Assembly: GCA_026214975.1 (NCBI GenBank)
Contig: JAOBSW010000411.1
Coordinates: forward strand, 46,790 to 110,789
Origin: Gentiana macrophylla
Lineage: Eukaryota > Streptophyta > Magnoliopsida > Gentianales > Gentianaceae
DNA: 64,000 bases
Direction: 5' to 3'
In this document: positions 53,223 to 64,000 of the stretch, in pieces
How the letters are laid out: every line of letters begins with the position of its first letter
Position numbering within the stretch: the first letter of the stretch is position 1
Position numbers and translations under genes: made by a program
The notes under the pieces: generated by a model
Told to the model about the DNA's origin: nothing
The model's input: only the letters and a program-made list of their open reading frames with translations
Database searches by the model: none

Positions 53223-53806
53223 TGCAGTTTAAGAAAGAAACAAACACAGATAGCAATGCAAATGTAAAGAATGGCGGAATTGAAAAACATGGAAACAAGA
53301 AGAACACAGTGATTGAACGTGGTTTCCGGCGTTGTGCCGACTACTCCACGGACAGAAAAGGAGATATTTTATTATGCACAGAATTACAAGGTTTCCACAA
53401 GTGTGTGAACAACAGTCTTGAAAGACACACATTGCATTGATTACAATATTGGTATTTATAGACACAATTCCCAAACTCTAACTGCCAAAGATCTTTGTCG
53501 GAACTACCATAAATACCCTGAAGTGACCCTGACTCGGCTATTATCCACTAGACGAAACTCTGTTCAAAACTGACTTCCCAGACTTGTAATCAACTGCCCA
53601 GATGTAGAACTCAGCTATACTCATGAAAACTCGTGAGTCTTAAACTGATGCGACTTCAAGAAACTCGATTGCACTTCATCAAATTGACTTTCACGTAATC
53701 GAATACACTTAATCGAATCGACCATCAATCTCGGTCTTAGTTTTTCCTGATTAGTTCCACCAGATATTTCTCAGTTTAGAGATCAAGTCACCAAAACTGA
53801 AAAATC
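53223..53806 (-). repeat. Copia-D LTR (minus)
   Basis: On the minus strand a polypurine-like CAAGGTGGAGA (near 53,807) precedes an LTR. Its U5 contains GTCCGTGGAGTAGTCGGC and CCACGTTCAATC and it ends near TTAAACTGCA at 53223. The text resembles the Copia-C U5 but belongs to another family. The exact start is uncertain (either side of 53,790). Confidence 0.6.
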
Positions 53807-53963
53807 TCCACCTTGACTTGAACTCTCATTCAACGTCACCAGATTGCATAATCAGATGTACTTGTACCAGATGTATTCGTCAATGCCAGGATGTACAGTA
53901 CCAGACTTCTCCTTAGAATCCACTCAAATTGATCTGCCCTCAACCGAGTATCCAGATTTCAGT

Positions 53964-54242
53964 TTACAAGCTTTGAATATTCAGCAAGTTCAGACACAAC
54001 TGAAACTTGCTCTGCTGAACTGGTTTAGTGAACATATCAGCTAGATTATTCTTGGTACTAACCTTCTTCACTACAACCCTCTTCTCATTTCTCAGATAAT
54101 GATACCTCACATCGATATGCTTGGTTCTTTCATGATGAAACTGATCCTTAACTAGACAAATTGCACTTAAACTGTCACAATAAATCTCAGCTTGATCCTG
54201 ATGTAGCCCCAAATCACTGACTAATCCCTTCAACTAGACACC
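53964..54242 (-). pseudogene. Copia-D RNase H fragment
   Basis: The 89-codon minus frame reads EIYCDSLSAICLVKDQFHHE, RTKHIDVRYHYLRNEKRVVV and NNLADMFTKPV. This is the end of a Tork-like Copia RNase H, including the conserved HERTKHID and DMFTKP blocks. It is truncated at 54242, where an Athila-type LTR starts, so everything upstream in the element is missing. Confidence 0.85.
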
Positions 54243-55852
54243 TGTTCGGTAAAAACTAGTTTTATAATTTATAAACCGAAACACCCCAAGTATAAGGATC
54301 GTAGTATAGGGTGTTTACGGATCGCCCTAAGGAGTGGAATGTTTATCGGATTCAAATATAGATCTATATCAATTATGTCACAATTATCTATCTAAACTAA
54401 ACTAAGGTTGAAACTAACTAAAACCTAAACCTAAGAATTAAAAGCAGTAAAAGCAGAAATAAAACAAGTTTGAAAAATAAGAAAATGGAGAAAAGCGGAT
54501 TTGGCGTTCACTAAAGTGAACGAGCGTCCCCAAAACTAAACCTAATGGAATGGGCGGCGTGCGCTATTATGGACTGGCGCCGATTATGATCGTAACAGAA
54601 ATTGCGGAAAAACAAGAGGAAACTAGGTTTATAAAACTAAAACTTAAACTAAACTTAATCTAAAGCGATTTGATTCAAACAATTGAGGAAAACACACAAA
54701 GGCGACTAGATTCCACCTATCAACCAACAATCCCAACTAGATGGTGATTAAAAAGACATAGTTTTTAGTAGTGATTTATTCACGAATTCAATTAAATATC
54801 TTCAACCAAATTCTAGGGTTTCGTTTATCTTTTCAAACAAACTAAACATGCAATCAACACGAAATCACGAGATTGTTTCCAAACTCTTACTCAACTAATC
54901 ATGCATAATCTCTTAAAACACAATTAGATGCATTACTTTGAATAAAGAGAACTTAAATAAACATACTTTCATAAATTTATTCAAGCATAAATTAAACATA
55001 GATCGTTTCATCAAATCTCAATTCAATAAAACTTAAGCAATACAAAACAGATCCAAAGTAATAAAAAACTATGAAATAAACTCACTAAACATAAGCATCG
55101 AACTCTCTAGTTGGTTTGTGTTGTTGATAGGCTTCCTCCGTCGACTCACTTTGCAAGAAGCTTTTAGCCAACAATCATGTTGAAGATGATTGTTGGATTG
55201 GAGAAGTTCATCCTGTGGAATTAGGGTTCGCCGCTGCTTTTTGGTGTAAAATTGCGATCTCAATTATGTGGTATATGAATTAGGGTTAAGAGGTCAGCCG
55301 CTATATATAGAGTTTTAAGTCGAATTTGGAAGTAAGTCGGCTATGGACGCTCGTCTGTCTTGTGGACGCCCGCCCGTAATGCCTGGACGCCGAGTAAACG
55401 CCGCTCATCCTCCGTCCGAACTCTCTTCGAATGTAAAATACGATCTTTGGACGCCCGTCTGCTTTATCAAACGCCCGTCTAGAATGGACGGGATGTAGGC
55501 GCTAAATGAGGATCGCTTTGAGGTCGGATTTCATCATCTTTATCCAATTTCTTTGAGCCAATTCCAACTCTATCTGTTATAATTCGACTTGAGCTTCATT
55601 TATCCTCTTATAGCACTCGAAAATCAACACCTACATGATAAATAAACAATGCAAAAATGTAATAAAATCCAAATAATAATAATTCCATTAAATCAACACT
55701 TAAAATCATCAATTTTGCATACAACCCTCTTAAAATCATCTTTATTAAATAATTACACTTAAACCCTTAATTCTCATGTAAATTATGCAAATGTGGGGAA
55801 AATAATAATGAAATACACCCTTAATAATCATATAAATATGGCCTTAACAACA
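54243..55852 (-). repeat. Athila/Tat-type LTR (minus), possibly a 3' LTR or solo LTR
   Basis: In minus orientation it starts TGTTGTTAAGGCC at 55852, directly after the purine tract TAAGTGTGGGGG, and ends TTTTTACCGAACA at 54243. Length is about 1.6 kb. An array at 55335-55500 carries GACGGGCGTCC-type dyads in minus sense. Its sequence does not match the LTR-like start at 63536, so it may belong to a different insertion than the coding region upstream. Confidence 0.6.
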
Positions 55853-57528
55853 CCCCCACACTTAACTTTTTGTACGTCCTCGGACAAAACAATCAAAACT
55901 ATAGCTCAACTTTATAAATAATCCATAGATCTCTAACTCACGTAACAAAAGATACAACAACTATAGCAAACAATACCATCACAGAGATAGATTCGGTGTA
56001 AGTGTGACAAGCCATTCTCAATCTAGCAAGCCTTTCAAAGAGATATCCTCTCGAAATTCCAATGACTATCCTAGAATGCATGACGAGAATAGCTCCACTC
56101 AAAGCCTTCCCACGCACTCAAGTAGGATAATCCCTACAAAGATATCATGCGGTTCTCACTGGGTATAAGATCCATGATAACAAAGACTTTACTTTATTTT
56201 AACTCATCATTTTTCAAAATTTTCAAATTTGACGCATATCAGAATAAGCTCTTACCCATCATAGTAGAATAGGACATTTCGTGATAACACCCTACCTACT
56301 CAAATCATAAGGTAGCTATAAACTGACTATCGTGAGCTATTGGTCATCATAGTGGAATAGGACATACGAGGTATACCCTACCGCACTCAAATCATAAACC
56401 AGCTTCCGACAAACGATTTATTAATAATTGCTTACTCACTTTATTTATTCACTTTTCAAAGTCATAAGTTACATCTCACTCATCACATTCAAACTTTATG
56501 ATATTCACAAGACATGGTCTAACTAAGGTGTAACTATACCGACCTTCCTAAGATAAATCATTAAAAATAATGAAAGGATATAATTCAAAAGTCATGCTTC
56601 AAAATCAAAGGCTTTCGTGAGTGAAAAACGAAACTATCTCCATAAAAGTAAAACATGCTATAATTATCTCACTAAGTCACATACTATCATCGTTAGAAAA
56701 CTACAACTAGCAAGCATCTAGTTCCAATTATATGCTCGAGACTCACAAAAAATTTTAAATTTCGCAAAAAATTAACATTCACTCATATTTCAAAGGATAT
56801 AGCATAAAAACATACCCAAACACCCCCCCACACTTAAATCACATTATGTCCTCAGAATGTGCAGAATAAAAGAAAAAAAAAAAAACTTAGCTGGTTGCAA
56901 CAGTGGTTGTCGGCAGAGGTCAGGCCGAAGCATGAATGTACCGCTGCAACTCGAATAGACAACACTGGACATAAAAGCTTACGAACCTGCTCAAAAGTAT
57001 CTGCAACACTCGACATACCATATAATCTCGGGGTACACGGGGTATATGAGCAACACATAACACAAAACACTCACAATGAATGTAAGAGGAATAACCATCA
57101 ACACAAAATCAACTAAAGTATTATATCTAAACAATAAAACAAAACAACCTAAGAAGAGAAAACAAACAAAGAAAACTAGGTTGCCTCCTAGGAGCGCTCT
57201 TTTAATGTCAATAGCTTGACACAAAGTTCAAGATCAACCCGGATCGGGCCACTTTGGTTTGACTACCGCTACCTCAGTATCAGAATCAGGAACACTGGGG
57301 CGGAAATGATTTTCACCACAACAACAAGTCAAGTGTGCTATAAGATCGAAATTTTCTCTCCAAACTACACTCGACTCTCTTCTTCTTGTTCTTGCGCACG
57401 ATAGGCATAGGCATAGTGGTGGTATGATCGGAAGTCTCAATGGAAGGTACCTTACGGGTGGATATAGGAACGTCATCATCATCCGACTCAAAGAAATAAG
57501 ATGGAATCTCTTCACAAATCGGGACATC
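55853..57528 (-). other. 3' untranslated region of the Athila-type element
   Basis: This is non-coding, between the integrase stop and the LTR. Minus-sense landmarks are AAAGAGCGCTCCTAGGAGGC just after the pol stop, typical of Athila elements, and a second purine tract AAGTGTGGGGGGG at about 56,823. The latter could be an alternative 3' LTR boundary. An imperfect duplication of about 85 bp (CATCATAGTGGAATAGGACA) lies at 56,265-56,405. I see no envelope-like frame. Confidence 0.5.
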
Positions 57529-58760
57529 TCAGATTTCATCTCTTCTTTGGAAATAAAGAATCTCAGGCTTTTCCTTTGGTTGCCCAAAATATTTCTTAAG
57601 TCGATGACCATTCACTTTAAAAGCTTGATTACCATACCCGTTCAAAGTAATTACTCCACTTGGATTAACCTCGAGAATCTCAAAGGGACCAGACCATCTA
57701 GACTTGAGTTTACCCGGAAACAAATGAAGTCTAGTATTATAAAGTAAAGCCATCTCACCAACTTTGAATTCTCGGTCTTTGATCTTAGCGTCATGGAGTA
57801 TCTTCGTTCTCTCCTTGCTGAGTTTAGCATTCTCGTATGCACGGAGTCTGAATTCGTCGAGCTCGTTCAATTGTAACAACCGTTTCTCCCCACAGAGCTG
57901 GCTATCGAAATTTAAGAATTTAATTGCCCAGAAAGCTCTGTGCTCAAGTTCGACAGGTAAATGGCAAGCTTTGCCATAGACCATTTGGAAGGGTGACGTA
58001 CTCCATCGGGTTTTGAATGCAAGACGATAAGCCCACAACGCGTCATCCGACTTAAGACTCCAATTAGATCGATTATTGTTCACGGTCTTTCCAAAATTCT
58101 TTTCAAGCTCTGGTTGCTTACCTCGACTTGGCCACTGGTTTGGGGATGATATGGTGTACCAATCTTATGTTTGATACCATACTTCTCAAGGATCTTGTCA
58201 AGCGGTGCATTGCAAAAGTGAGTACCTTCATCACTAATGAGTGCTCGGACAATGAATCTAGTAAAGATATTCTTTGCAAGAATTTCTTCACAACCTTGTG
58301 ATCATTAGTTTGAGTAGCTATGGCCTCGACTCCACTTTGAAACATAATCCACACAGCACGAGGATATACTTATTACCACATGAGGATGGAAAGGGTCCAT
58401 AAAATCTATGCCCCATACATGAAAACTTCGCATTCAAGAATGGGCTTAAGTGGCATTTCCATCCGACTACTCGCTGGCCCAGTTCGGCACCTATCACAAC
58501 CTTTACAAAAGGCTTACGCATCCTTAAACAGAGTCGGCCAAGTAGAATCCAGCTTGAAGAATCTTTGCAACCGTCTTGGCGTTCCATAGTGACCTCCGGT
58601 AGGACCGCTATGACATTGCTCCGCAATATCCCATTGCTCGTGTTCCGGAACACACCTTCTAAGCAACCCATCTTTACAGACTCTGAACAAATAAGGATCT
58701 TCCCATACGAGATATTTGAGATCAGAAAAGAACTTCTTCCTCTCCTGATACGTCATGTCC
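57529..58760 (-). pseudogene. Athila-type integrase, frameshifted
   Basis: The C-terminal 184 codons are open (from 58083): [60 protein letters not shown] and [15 protein letters not shown]. These blocks are diagnostic of Athila/Tat integrases. Upstream, VWEDPYLFRVCKDGLLRRCV and HSGPTGGHYG mark the zinc-binding entry with CKGCDRCRTGP. The catalytic core is broken by several frameshifts between 58,100 and 58,520. It would insert the element's cDNA. Confidence 0.9.
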
Positions 58761-58959
58761 TCTAAATGACCACTCGCTAAATAGTTGATGTAGTCGAAGA
58801 TACCACGGCCTAACCGCTTTGAGCTTCATCAATTGCTCACCGGAAAATCAATGCCTATATCATTGTGATTTTACGCACCCTCATTTACTAAGCGAGATAA
58901 ATGATCAGCCACAATATTCTCACTACCTTTCTTATCTTTAATCACAAGGTCAAACTCTT

Positions 58960-60240
58960 GTAGAATTAAAATCCATCTAAGTAACCTTGGTTTTGCATCC
59001 GCTTTATCCATAAGGTAGCGTAAAGTCGTGCGTGATCATCCATACAATCACTTGAGACCGAGAAGATAGCTTCTAAACTTGTCAATGGCAAAAACAACAA
59101 ACTAAGAATTCCTTCTCGGTTGTGGTATAATTGCATTGAGCCGGGTTCAAGCAAAGGCTCGTATAATAAATGGGCCTCGAACCTTTATCAACTCTTTGAC
59201 CTAAAAGCTGCGCTTCACTGGCGTAATTAGAGGCATCGCACATCAACTCGAAAGGCTTGGTCAATCAGGTGCAACTAAAATAGGTAAGCGATAAGCTTAT
59301 CTTTCAAACAATTGAAAGCTTTCCTTACACTTCAGACGAACAAGAAATCGACATCTTCTTTCAAGAGATTTGATAAAGGCTTGGCGATGGTAGAAAAGTC
59401 TCGAATAAACCGCCTGTAGAAGCCAACGTGTCCTAGAAAACCTCGTACCTCTTTCACTGTCTTAGGGTACGTCATCCTTTCGATGGCTTCGACCTTAGCC
59501 TTATCAACTTGAATGCCAGCATTGGACACCTTGTGTCCCAAAACTATTCCTTCATCAACTAGAAAATGGCATTTCTCCCAGTTAAGCACCAGATTTTTCT
59601 CAACACAACGTTGGAGTACCATATCTAGATTCTTTAAAATTTCATCAAAACTATCGCCGTAGATCGAGAAGTCGATCCATGAAGACTTCATGCATTTCTC
59701 AACAAGTCCATCAAAATGGCCAACATACACCGTTGAAAAGTCGCGGTGCATTGCATAGACCGAATGGCATTCTAAAAGCAAAAGTACCAGATGGACACGT
59801 AAAAGTTGTCTTCTCTTGGTCATTGGGGTCGATGGCTATCGGAAGTAACCAGAGTATCCATCGAAAACAATAATACTTATGACCACTCACCGTTCAATAA
59901 GTTGGTCAATGAAGCGGTAGGGAAAGTGGTCCTTGGCAAGAACCTCATTAAGTCTACGATAGTCAATACTGCATGTGAGCGATCCACGAGACGTAGGGCA
60001 ACTTCCTCCTCCTTTTTCATTCTTTTCAACCGTGATACCGCCTTCTTTGGCACAACTTGAGTAGGGTGACCCACTCGCTATCGGCGAGCATTGCGTAGAT
60101 GATTCCCATGTCAAGCCACTTTATAACCTCCTTCTTGACAACCTCTTGCATATGCGGATTCAGCCTTCACTGAGGTTGTCTTACCTTTTTAGCTCCTTCC
60201 TCCGTTCGGATTTTATGCATGCATATGTCTGGGCTGATCC
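58960..60240 (-). pseudogene. Athila-type reverse transcriptase and RNase H
   Basis: Minus-strand pieces: TCSIDYRRLNEVLAKDHFP near 59,920, MPFGLCNAP and EVFMD near 59,690, then DFSIYGDSFDEILKNLDMVL. The catalytic FMDD is split by a frameshift between EVFMD and DFSIYGD. CHFLVDEGIVLGHKVSNAGI, VRGFLGHVGFYRRFIRDFST and the RNase H start PFELMCDASNYASEAQLLGQ, YYTSLCLNPAQCNYTTTEKE follow. The VLGHKVS and FLGHVGFYRRFI blocks are typical for Athila. Frames break at least four times. Confidence 0.85.
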
Positions 60241-61218
60241 CTCGGATATCACCCACTTGCCAACCGAACGCGAGGATGTTTTTCTTAAGCACTTCTATCA
60301 CCGTGTGCTTCTTGCTCTTGGTCGAGTTTCAAGAAATGATCAAAGGCAATTTATCTTCATCCTTAAGAAAGATATACTTAAGGTGTTTTGGAAGCGGTTT
60401 GTTTTCTAAATCGGTAGGTGGTTGCTCAATACTAGACTTTAACGGGCCACCTTTCTCCTTATGAGCTTGAAGTGGTTGTGATGAGAACACCTCATCTTCC
60501 CGAGGCTCAACCCTGAAAGCACTGGATCAAATCATCCATCGGAATCCTCCGGTCAACACTTGCTTCCTTTTCTTGTGATCGATCATTTTTCTTAACTCTT
60601 CATCTTTAAGCTCTTCCGCCGCCTCTTCCCAATCATCTACTTCCCAATGAGTAGCTTCTTCCAAAACTCTACCTCGTCCCAACTACCCATCGAGCTTCTT
60701 CTTCACCAGGGATGAAGTCTTCTCGACTCACTCTTTGAAATCATCGCTTGTTCCTGGGCATCTCCATGCTTCTAACTCAATAACAGCCCAGTGTGAGCGA
60801 GTGAAGATGACTCGTCAATGCCTACGGCTCGAAATGAATTAGAAGGTGGTCCGCAATCACCGGATCTCAATGTCCATGACTTCAAAAACACCTATCTCTC
60901 GTAAGCTCCATTGCATCTTCATAATAGGCATCTCCTCCGTCCCTCATATATGGCTTCGACAAACGATATTTCATCAATTACGGCTCTTTCAGGATGTGTT
61001 CTCGTGTGAAGGTGACAGGATGTGTCACCGACTCTAAGAGTAATCAGCCCTTTGCGTAAGTCGATGAGAGCGTAGAAGTGTCTAAAAGGTTCGGCCTAGA
61101 ATTAGAGGCATCTCTTATCGGTGGATAGTCTAGAATAACCCAATCGGTAGGGAAGACTAAATGTTCAACTTGAAGGAGAACATTAGCTACACAACCGGTG
61201 CAGATTTACTAGATTTGT
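60241..61218 (-). other. Linker between protease and RT of the Athila-type element
   Basis: This stretch should encode the protease-RT connector. Minus-strand frames are short and shifted, and I recognise no motif with confidence. Confidence 0.4.
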
Positions 61219-63314
61219 CTACCATCCAAGAGAAATGGGGCGTTCTCGCATTCTTTTGTCTAGCCCGAGCTTCTTGCATACATTTAATGGCATCACATTG
61301 ATGGAGGCCCTGAGTCGCATAAAACATTTTGAACAAATGGCCTTCAATCTCACAGGAGATTGAAGGTCCGCCAGGTCACCTCGCTTAATGCAATTTTCTG
61401 TGAAACCATTGCGCATCTTCTCAAACACTTCTTCACCATCCCTCAAGCTTTCTCTTGCTCCCACTGAATTCTTTAAGATACTTAGTACATTTAGGCATTT
61501 TAGATAATACCTCACTAAGGGCATACTCACTTTAGTGTCCCTAAGTATCCTCCTCACCCCATCATCACGCTTGTCATTAGTGAGGGCTTTCTTTCCTTTT
61601 TGGGGATAAGGAGGGCTTTATCATTCTTCGTGTGGCCTGATTCTTTATCGCCTCATCCTCCTTATCCTTCCATCTCACAAACTTTTCTTCCTTTTCTTAG
61701 TCAGAAGTACGCCTCCTCGACGACTCCTTCTTCCTTTCCTCTTCATCGAATTATTTTCGTCCACCAAGAATTGTCACTAAGCTCATCATCGTTGCTTTCT
61801 TCGGCATGTGATTTTCGATTTCCCCCTCCCGAACTTATGGCGCCGGGAGGGGCTACTGCTTCCCGACATCTTGCCGGGTCCGGCCTTCTTACCACTTCTC
61901 AAAGTTACTTGCTCAACTCCTCTTCTTGTCCATACTCCCATTGTGGTGTAATGGCGCGGCAAACATTCACATCGGCTTTGGGTTTCTCTCGGTATAACTC
62001 GGGAGTTTACCGTGAGGTCCGCTTGCTTGTCTGGTCCCGCCATTTGACCAACTTGTCTCTCAATAGCTTTAACACTAGTAGAGTGAGTCTTCACCATGTC
62101 TACTGCTCATCGAATTTGTGTTGAGGGACACATGAGGTGGTATGATTGTTGTTCTCGAGTTTGATTCCACCCACCTTGAGGCCTTTGGGAGTTCTTAATC
62201 GGCCTTTGATAGTTCGAGTTGAAAGAATTCGAATTTGAAGGGCCAGGTGGTAACTTGGCTTGATTGAAGTTTTGTCTTTGAAATCCTGAATAGTTCTGCC
62301 TGCTGAAGTTTCGGGAGTGGTTGGTTTTGATTATCCATTAAGTTTACTTCTTCCGTCATCTCGGCCCCTGCCTGTGTTCCAAGATAATTCACCTCGATAA
62401 GCCGTCAGATCTCGAAGATTGGCCACCGCTTGTTTATCGATTCCATCCGAGCAACCAACGGTACCGTGTGGTATCAGGATTGCTTGTGATGACCTTCTTT
62501 CTTAACAATATTGGTCTTCAGAGTCGCACCACATGTTGTTCTTGGCAATTGTCTCGCTACTCAGGCAGCGCCTCATCACCTCCCTAAGAAGGATCCATGA
62601 GCCGTGGAGTCAAGATAGTCTCTATTAGGTTGAGAGACTCCTCAGTAAAATAGTTCCAACAACTCATGTCTATCATATCCGTGATTGGGGCACTTCCTCA
62701 TCAATGATTTAATCTCTCCCAAGCCTTGCCAATGGCCTCATCATCCTCCATCCGCTTCAAACGAGCTATTTCGCTTCATCTCCATAATCTTGCCTGGTGA
62801 AACCACTTGAGAGCGAAGGCTCTTTTGACATCATTCCAAGTATGGGGGAATGATGCTAACGACTTAAACCATATGCTTGCTTCACCTTTTAAAGCAAAGG
62901 AAATAGCTTCAACTTTACGATCTCGTAATCAACACCAGATAATGGCCTGCTTCACAGATTTGTAACGAATGTGACAAGAAGTCGTGTGGATCTTCCCGAG
63001 CGGCGATACCATGGAAAGAGCTATTCTCGAACCAGAGCAACTACTCCGCTTCTTAGATCAAAGTTCGCTCCTCCCATGTCGAGGACGAACAGGTCTATGC
63101 CCCTCGAGAAAATCTTGATTAAGATATGGAGTGTAGGGTCCCCGTTCAACCGATTAAAGTTTGGTTTTGGGAATTGTTGAAGTTGTTGATTTATGCCGCC
63201 TTGGTCGATTCGTTGTTGCTGCGCAGAGCTTGCATTTGTTGAAGGAGTAAATTTAATCGAGCTTGGGGGTCGTGGATTTGGAATTGGTGGATCTTGATCC
63301 GCCATTTTGTCCAA
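61219..63314 (-). pseudogene. Athila-type gag and protease
   Basis: Gag begins at minus ATG 63314 or 63305 (MADQDPPIPNPRPPSS). It passes through a retrotransposon-gag block (REDPHDFLSHSLQICEA, then in another frame KGEASIWFKSLA and WNDVKRAFALKWF near 62,850). It continues to a Gln/Asn-rich tail near 62,300. The protease segment near 61,300 reads RASINVMPLNVCKKLGL. The preceding DSG motif (plus 61308-61316, CCCTGAGTC) is in a neighbouring frame because of a one-base loss. At least six frame breaks exist. The domain order gag-protease-RT-RNase H-integrase on the minus strand confirms Ty3. Confidence 0.8.
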
Positions 63315-63535
63315 ATCGAGGAGAAGCCTTCTTCTAAGGATAGATCGTTTCAGCTCGTGATCAAAGATCGAAGTCCTTCTTACTTCTCGCTTGCATAAAC
63401 CGTAAGAAGGAGAGGGAAGAAATCAACCCTTTGGGGTTGATTAGAATAGGTTTAGAAAGGATTAGATGGTTTAGAGGAAGAAAAGAGAAGAGAGAAAAGA
63501 AGTGATGATTGAACAGATCGAATCAAGCGCCCAGT

Positions 63536-64000
63536 TGTTAGGGACGTTCGTTCAGAATCGAACGCTGTTTCACTTGAATGAACGAACGCTCAGAGGACAG
63601 ACTGAGGTGGACGGGATGCTCGTTGTTGAACGCCTTGCTCGATAATGAAAAACTAAAAACTAAGGTTACTGTAAATTAAAACGCAGGTAAAAATAAAAAT
63701 AGAAAAGACTTATAAAATCAAACAAATCTATAAGTACGGAAACAGATCTAAGCTATATAAAAATAAAAATAAAAAGTAAGGAAAATAATTGAAAGAAAAT
63801 CAAATAAAATAAAACAGAATAAATGTAATCCTAAAATTAAACGAAATCGGAAAATAAACCTACCTACTTAAAAGTTTAAAAACAAGAAAACACTAAGACG
63901 GAAAAAAAAACGTGTTGAAATCTTCTAGGCCAAAAAGGAGGGAAAACAGTGGATTTTGACCTCGAAAACGCACTGAACGGCCTATGGCCGTTCACCACGC
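63536..64000 (-). repeat. Probable 5' LTR of the Athila-type element, cut by the window edge
   Basis: In minus sense the LTR would end CGTCCCTAACA at 63536 and be followed by CTGGGCGCTTGATTCG, a possible primer site, about 220 bases before gag. It contains dyads such as GAACGTTCGTTC and GAACGGCCTATGGCCGTTC (63972-63990). It does not match 54243-55852. Confidence 0.45.

Noticed and set aside
61600..62124. 174-codon plus-strand frame
   Set aside because: It is antisense to the Athila-type gag-protease region, and its Ser/Pro-rich composition follows from that.

Overview
The window reads as nuclear DNA of a flowering plant, probably a eudicot. It has long AT-rich non-coding stretches, GT-AG introns, TATA boxes and plant-type LTR retrotransposons (Ty3 chromovirus, Ty3 Athila/Tat and several Ty1/Copia lineages). 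It also has MULE-type elements with 9-bp target duplications, and one exon of a leucine-rich-repeat (LRR) receptor-type gene. I saw no bacterial operon, CRISPR array, rRNA gene or convincing tRNA gene. Most of the sequence is nested transposon tissue; host coding sequence is scarce.

Layout. 1-885: minus-strand Copia gag fragment with a possible LTR promoter. 900-7,660: mostly unrecognised DNA with repeat copies around TA microsatellites, a decayed LINE RNase H trace, a SINE-like segment and a possible minus-strand first exon near 7,211. 7,950-8,560: 3' end of a retroelement with a tandem array. 8,590-11,453: about 2.9 kb bounded by inverted repeats and filled with GCAGTGAC-type motifs. 12,064-21,448: a complete but frameshifted Ty3 Del/Tekay-type element (Gypsy-1) with target duplication CTAAG. 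21,600-23,301: host spacer with nested MITEs, a 24-bp perfect palindrome and a possible terminal exon. 23,302-32,796: a second chromovirus of a related family (Gypsy-2) with target duplication CCGTA.

32,797-39,261: host-like spacer with a 179-bp MULE-type MITE, tandem repeats, a broken cysteine-rich plant gene (36,047-36,763) that runs into a 1-kb G-rich satellite, and a Pack-MULE (37,839-38,703) carrying a signal-peptide exon. 39,262-50,208: an LRR receptor-type gene whose first exon is intact and whose first intron has swollen to about 9.6 kb with Copia fragments, a MITE and a LINE trace. Its second exon is tandemly duplicated. 50,444-54,242: remains of two opposed Copia elements. 54,243-64,000: a minus-strand Athila/Tat-type Ty3 element, cut by the window edge.

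The strongest observations are: (a) arrays of a 12-bp palindrome with core ACGNGCGT in the LTRs of three Ty3 families, whose arms differ between families yet stay self-complementary; (b) an intron-like GT...AG spacer at the same place between gag and protease in both chromoviruses; (c) the Pack-MULE with long terminal inverted repeats, a 9-bp target duplication and a captured exon; (d) the phase-1 LRR exon duplication. Boundaries given to the base come from direct comparison of repeats. All family assignments rest on motifs read by eye, without database searches.
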